Assembly (NCBI GenBank): GCA_964446655.1
Contig: CAYUPL010000003.1
Coordinates: 1-64,000, forward strand
Direction of reading: 5' to 3'
Length of the DNA stretch: 64,000 bases
DNA from: Desulfopila_A sp964446655
GTDB taxonomy: Bacteria > Desulfobacterota > Desulfobulbia > Desulfobulbales > Desulfocapsaceae
The notes beneath the pieces were generated by a model. That model saw only the letters and a program-made list of their open reading frames with translations, was not told where the DNA came from and made no database searches. The translations under genes were made by a program, and so were the position numbers. Shown here piece after piece: positions 60,725-64,000 of this stretch. Positions within the stretch are counted from its first letter, which is position 1. Every line of letters starts with the position of its first letter.

Positions 60725-61890
60725 TTTTCTACAGGATGTGTAGTTGGCAAAGTTTCTGCCGGTCTGTTGATGAAAAACCGGCCATCAATTATCCATCTTT
60801 TCAGGGACTCGGCAATTTCCCTGGCCTTCACCATTGACGATAGAGGCGCCGTCTGTACTTCCTTGCCATTAACGACAATGGAGCCTGACTTGAGCTGATG
60901 ATAGCTCACCTCGCCATAATCACGTGCAATGCCATTTGTGTAGTCGTAACCATAATCGACTACCTGGGTAAACAGTTCTTTATCGGAAACTCCTGTAAAC
61001 ATGGCCATATCAGTATCAAGAACAGGTATGGGAATGCCGAGTCCGACCGCCATGGTATTTCCATAGCCTAAGATAGAGATTCCTCTGAGCCAGTCAGCAG
61101 ACATTTGCTTAAGATCACCTTGAACCATTATGGTTCCGGCCGGTTTTCGAGGAGCGCCGTTCGGTGTTCGTATTACGTTTGGATTATGCTGTGTACCATG
61201 CCAGGTGACATACCCGATTCCTCCTCCTAGAAATATTCTCGTCCCTATGCCTATGGTTCGATAATATGGGTCGTTCAGAAGAGGACTCAATTCTCCAGAA
61301 CTGCAGTAATTGGCATTCTGACATTTTCCCTTAAGCATTCCCATATAGGTGTAAACTGTTTTGTCGGAGAGATTTATCGCACAATTATAGTTCTGGTAAC
61401 CGTTGCGCGGATTACATAGCAACGCATTGGGTAGATCAGCTAAACCGATATATTTTTTCATCTTCCTGGCATTATAACAGTCTGTTCCATATGCTTTTGC
61501 CTCGATAAAAATTCTCTCCCCACGCAACAAATCCTCAAGAACATGGCCGCCACCATATTTGAATTCCCCGGGATAAATTTTATTAAGAGGATCGTCCTCA
61601 CAAGGTTCCGTTACCCCGAGGAACGCGTCTACTGCTGCCAATCCTGCGTATGCCGGCACTTTATTGAACCACACCTTTGAGGTCTTGATAGTAGGAACCA
61701 TCTGTCCTATGTTAATAAAGGCTCCTGAGGAACACATGGGAGCAAAAGTGCCGGTGGTGACCACATCGACTGAGTGGGCAGCCTGTTCTGCCCCTTGTGA
61801 CTGTACTATTTCCACCATTTCTTCGGCAGTGACAACTACGGCTTCACCAGCCTTAATCTTCGCATTGATCTCTTCGTATGTTTTGGCCAT
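60721..61890 (-). CDS. Homocysteine biosynthesis protein (DUF39)
   Basis: A 389-residue DUF39-family protein, implicated in making homocysteine from aspartate semialdehyde and a sulfur source in methanogens and sulfate reducers. Family landmarks are VVTTGTFAPMCSSGAFINIG, the NKVPAYAGLAAVDAFLG segment, GGGHVLEDLL, GIGTRIFLGGGIGYV and GTQHNP. Conserved Cys occur at TFAPMCSSG and QNANYCSSG. Relatives often carry CBS domains or a neighbouring NIL-ferredoxin; neither is seen. The ATG at 61890 is used (an upstream frame adds nine residues). The stop overlaps the larE start. Confidence 0.88.
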   Translation of the reverse strand: MAKTYEEINAKIKAGEAVVVTAEEMVEIVQSQGAEQAAHSVDVVTTGTFAPMCSSGAFINIGQMVPTIKTSKVWFNKVPAYAGLAAVDAFLGVTEPCEDDPLNKIYPGEFKYGGGHVLEDLLRGERIFIEAKAYGTDCYNARKMKKYIGLADLPNALLCNPRNGYQNYNCAINLSDKTVYTYMGMLKGKCQNANYCSSGELSPLLNDPYYRTIGIGTRIFLGGGIGYVTWHGTQHNPNVIRTPNGAPRKPAGTIMVQGDLKQMSADWLRGISILGYGNTMAVGLGIPIPVLDTDMAMFTGVSDKELFTQVVDYGYDYTNGIARDYGEVSYHQLKSGSIVVNGKEVQTAPLSSMVKAREIAESLKRWIIDGRFFINRPAETLPTTHPVEK

Positions 61891-62015
61891 ATTACCGTTC
61901 CAAATGTTGTTCAGCAAACTTTAAGTAGCTGTTTTTTGTTCATTTGCCCTGTTCTTTCACCGAGCAACTTACCCTAGCGTAACGTTTTTTCCAACTGATT
62001 CTATTTTTTTAGATC

Positions 62016-62044
62016 TTGACAGAGCATTTTCAATCCCCTAAGTT
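62016..62044 (+). promoter_or_regulatory. Sigma-70 promoter for pheA
   Basis: Consensus TTGACA (62016-62021), 17-nt spacer, TAAGTT (62039-62044), about 50 nt before the pheA ATG. Confidence 0.5.
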
Positions 62045-62097
62045 TTCTTTTCATCCATTCTATTATGGTTTTTTAACCCCATTCTTCAAGGAATATC

Positions 62098-63198
62098 ATG
62101 ACGGACTCACCCAAAGAGGGTATCACAAAAATACGGCGCAAAATTGACAGTATCGATAGTCAGATAGTCACGCTCCTCAAAGATAGGCTCTCTCTTGCCG
62201 GAGAAATCGGACGTCTTAAAGATGAAGGCAAAAGGGCAAAATGGGATCCCCTGCGAGAGCGCCGGATTTATGAAGAACTCATCCGTCAGAATAAAGGCGT
62301 TTTTCCGGAGAAGTCTCTTCGCTCAATATTTCATGAAATCATCACAAGCTGCAGACTTTCGCAAAAAAGAGCCGCAGTGGCTTATCTTGGCCCGGAAGCA
62401 ACCTTTACCCACCTGGCCGGTGTGAAATATTTAGGCCAATCCGCCGAGTATATGGCGATGGAGTCCATTGATGATGTTTTTGCTCATGTAGAAAAAGGGC
62501 GTACAACCTATGGAATCGTACCTGTAGAAAACTCCATAGAAGGGGCCGTCTTCTCAACTTTGGACTGCTTTACGAAATATAATGTGAAGATCTGTGGGGA
62601 AGTCAGACTCTCCATCAGCCATAATCTTGTTTGCAGGTCCGGTGATCTTGAAGATATACAGACTGTCGCATCGCACGCCCAACCTCTGGAACAATGTAGA
62701 GAATGGTTGAGAAAGAATCTGCCTTCAATACCCACCCTACCGGTTTTTTCCACAGGCGCTGCAGCACAAATGGCAGCAAACAATCCTAATATTGGCGCAA
62801 TTGCATCTTCACTTGCCATAAAAACGTATGAACTCCAGGTTGTGGTCCAAGGCATTGAGGATTACAGCGGCAACACTACCAGATTTCTGGTGATAGCAGA
62901 GAACTCTCCGGCCCCCAGCGGGGTCGATCGAACCTCACTCCTCCTGGGGCTGCTGGACAGGCCTGGAGCGCTTAACGAAATCCTGACGGTTTTGTCTGAA
63001 GAAAATGTCAACCTTGCCAAAATCGAATCACGCCCGGTAAAGGGAAAACTCTGGAAACATCAGTTTTTTATAGACATAATCGGCCATATAGAAGATGACT
63101 CTATTAAAACCAGTTGTGAAAAGCTGCGCCGGCACTGTGCGTACTTTGCATGGCTCGGTTCTTATCCCTGTGCTGATGAATCATCTTCTGATGTATGA
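62098..63198 (+). CDS. pheA: Bifunctional chorismate mutase/prephenate dehydratase
   Basis: The 366-residue P-protein of phenylalanine synthesis. Residues 8-90 are the AroQ chorismate mutase (RRKIDSIDSQIVTLLKDR). About 92-270 are prephenate dehydratase (AYLGPEATFTH, PVENSIEGAV, SHAQPLEQC, NTTRFLVI). About 283-355 form the ACT domain (LLGLLDRPGALNEIL, KIESRPVKGKLW) for feedback by phenylalanine. AAGGA precedes the ATG at 5 nt. Confidence 0.95.
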   Translation: MTDSPKEGITKIRRKIDSIDSQIVTLLKDRLSLAGEIGRLKDEGKRAKWDPLRERRIYEELIRQNKGVFPEKSLRSIFHEIITSCRLSQKRAAVAYLGPEATFTHLAGVKYLGQSAEYMAMESIDDVFAHVEKGRTTYGIVPVENSIEGAVFSTLDCFTKYNVKICGEVRLSISHNLVCRSGDLEDIQTVASHAQPLEQCREWLRKNLPSIPTLPVFSTGAAAQMAANNPNIGAIASSLAIKTYELQVVVQGIEDYSGNTTRFLVIAENSPAPSGVDRTSLLLGLLDRPGALNEILTVLSEENVNLAKIESRPVKGKLWKHQFFIDIIGHIEDDSIKTSCEKLRRHCAYFAWLGSYPCADESSSDV

Positions 63199-63246
63199 CA
63201 CACAGATTGGAGATTTTGGATATCATCAGGACCCTTAGTATACTCT

Positions 63247-64000
63247 ATGCTGATTTTAGGAATTGAAAGTTCTTGTGACGACACCGCCGCTGCGGTGCTG
63301 CAAGACGACCAGCGGGTTCTTGCCAATGTGGTGAGCAGTCAGGACAGCATTCACGCCAGATTCGGCGGAGTCGTTCCAGAACTTGCATCAAGGAGTCATC
63401 TGCAATCGATCCACCCTGTCGTGGAAGAAGCATTGTATCGCGCCGGAACGACCTTACCGGATATTGACCTTATAGCAGTAACACAAGGTCCCGGGCTTAT
63501 CGGTTCACTTCTGGTTGGTTTCTGTTATGGCAAAGCTCTCGCCAGTGTCAGCAAAACGCCATATATAGGTGTTGATCATATGACCGGCCATCTTCTTTCA
63601 ATTTTTCTTGAAGGACAAACGGTTAATTTTCCCTATATTGCATTAATTGTTTCAGGTGGGACAACGTCTCTTTTCCTGTGTAAAGGATATACGGATTTCT
63701 CTCTCTTAGGCCGGACTCGGGATGACGCCGCCGGTGAAGCATTTGATAAAGTGGCCAAAATACTGGACCTGGGATATCCCGGCGGTCCTTTAGTCTCTAA
63801 AAAAGCGGAAAAAGGCCAAATTGATGCTTTCCGCTTCCCCAGGGCATGGTTGGAAAACGCTTCTCTTGATTTCAGCTTCAGTGGTCTCAAAACAGCCGTC
63901 TTCAACACCTACAACAGCTGTCGTACAGCCGGAGACATCCCTGTTGCCGACATTTGCGCCTCGTTTGAGCAGGCTGTTGTGGATGTTCTCGTCGAAAAAA
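63247..64000 (+). CDS. tsaD: tRNA threonylcarbamoyladenosine synthase subunit TsaD, 3' end outside the window
   Basis: The frame opens at ATG 63247 and runs off the window end, with 251 residues visible of about 340. N-terminal LILGIESSCDDTAAAVL, the metal-binding HMTGHL (partner of an earlier HSHLQSIHPV segment), SGGTTSLFL, DDAAGEAFDKVAKILDLGYPGGP and DFSFSGLKTAV are diagnostic. It catalyses t6A37 formation together with TsaB/C/E. It lies 48 bp after pheA. Confidence 0.95.
   Translation, partial: MLILGIESSCDDTAAAVLQDDQRVLANVVSSQDSIHARFGGVVPELASRSHLQSIHPVVEEALYRAGTTLPDIDLIAVTQGPGLIGSLLVGFCYGKALASVSKTPYIGVDHMTGHLLSIFLEGQTVNFPYIALIVSGGTTSLFLCKGYTDFSLLGRTRDDAAGEAFDKVAKILDLGYPGGPLVSKKAEKGQIDAFRFPRAWLENASLDFSFSGLKTAVFNTYNSCRTAGDIPVADICASFEQAVVDVLVEK

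Overview
The window reads as a chromosomal piece of an anaerobic, low-to-mid GC Desulfobacterota bacterium. A sulfate- or sulfur-metabolising Desulfobulbales-type lineage is my best inference. The reasons are a complete carbonyl branch of the Wood-Ljungdahl pathway, MetF/MetV/MvhD/HdrA genes, a DUF39 homocysteine-synthesis gene, DapL, and a B. subtilis-type SdhCAB. No rRNA, tRNA, CRISPR array or prophage was seen. A run of 100 N (32738-32837) marks a scaffold gap.

Layout. Bases 1-8140: the end of a DegT-type aminotransferase gene, then minus-strand housekeeping genes (SleB-like hydrolase, miaB, a DUF4911 protein, purB, recJ, miaA, a ComEA-like HhH protein). 8320-14760: plus-strand trmL, serC, rlmN and a two-gene biotin carboxylase/carboxyltransferase pair. 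14800-21420: a DUF445 membrane protein (minus), then sdhC-sdhA-sdhB and a geranylgeranyl-reductase-like flavoprotein, closed by a strong terminator. 21436-26709 (minus): a tandem-flavin hdrA, a selenocysteine-containing mvhD (in-frame UGA at 23338-23340), metV and metF. Divergent from these, 27238-29885 (plus): a membrane HdrC-like protein with a heme c motif and an HdrB.

30125-48003 is the CODH/ACS region. On plus: a cooC ATPase and a degenerate-HD zinc-ribbon protein. On minus: the operon acsV-acsD-acsA-acsB-acsC-acsE, then a 96-aa protein, a second cooC, a stand-alone cooS and two poorly known genes, the last cut by the N gap. 48500-49260 holds a broken IS630-type transposase gene. 49284-64000 holds an acyl-CoA ligase, a small c-type cytochrome, pepN, dapL, ispH, a lipoprotein, a eukaryote-like HisHF fusion, an HU gene, DUF39 overlapping a larE homologue, pheA, and the start of tsaD.

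How it fits together. MetF/MetV make methyl-THF, AcsE passes the methyl group to the corrinoid protein AcsCD, AcsA/AcsB exchange CO and acetyl-CoA, AcsV reactivates the corrinoid and the CooC ATPases supply nickel. The HdrA-MvhD(Sec)-MetVF set facing a membrane HdrC-HdrB pair suggests a methylene-THF reductase wired to flavin bifurcation and, through a cytochrome-like membrane arm, to the quinone pool or periplasmic carriers. This last link is inference and is the most interesting system in the window.
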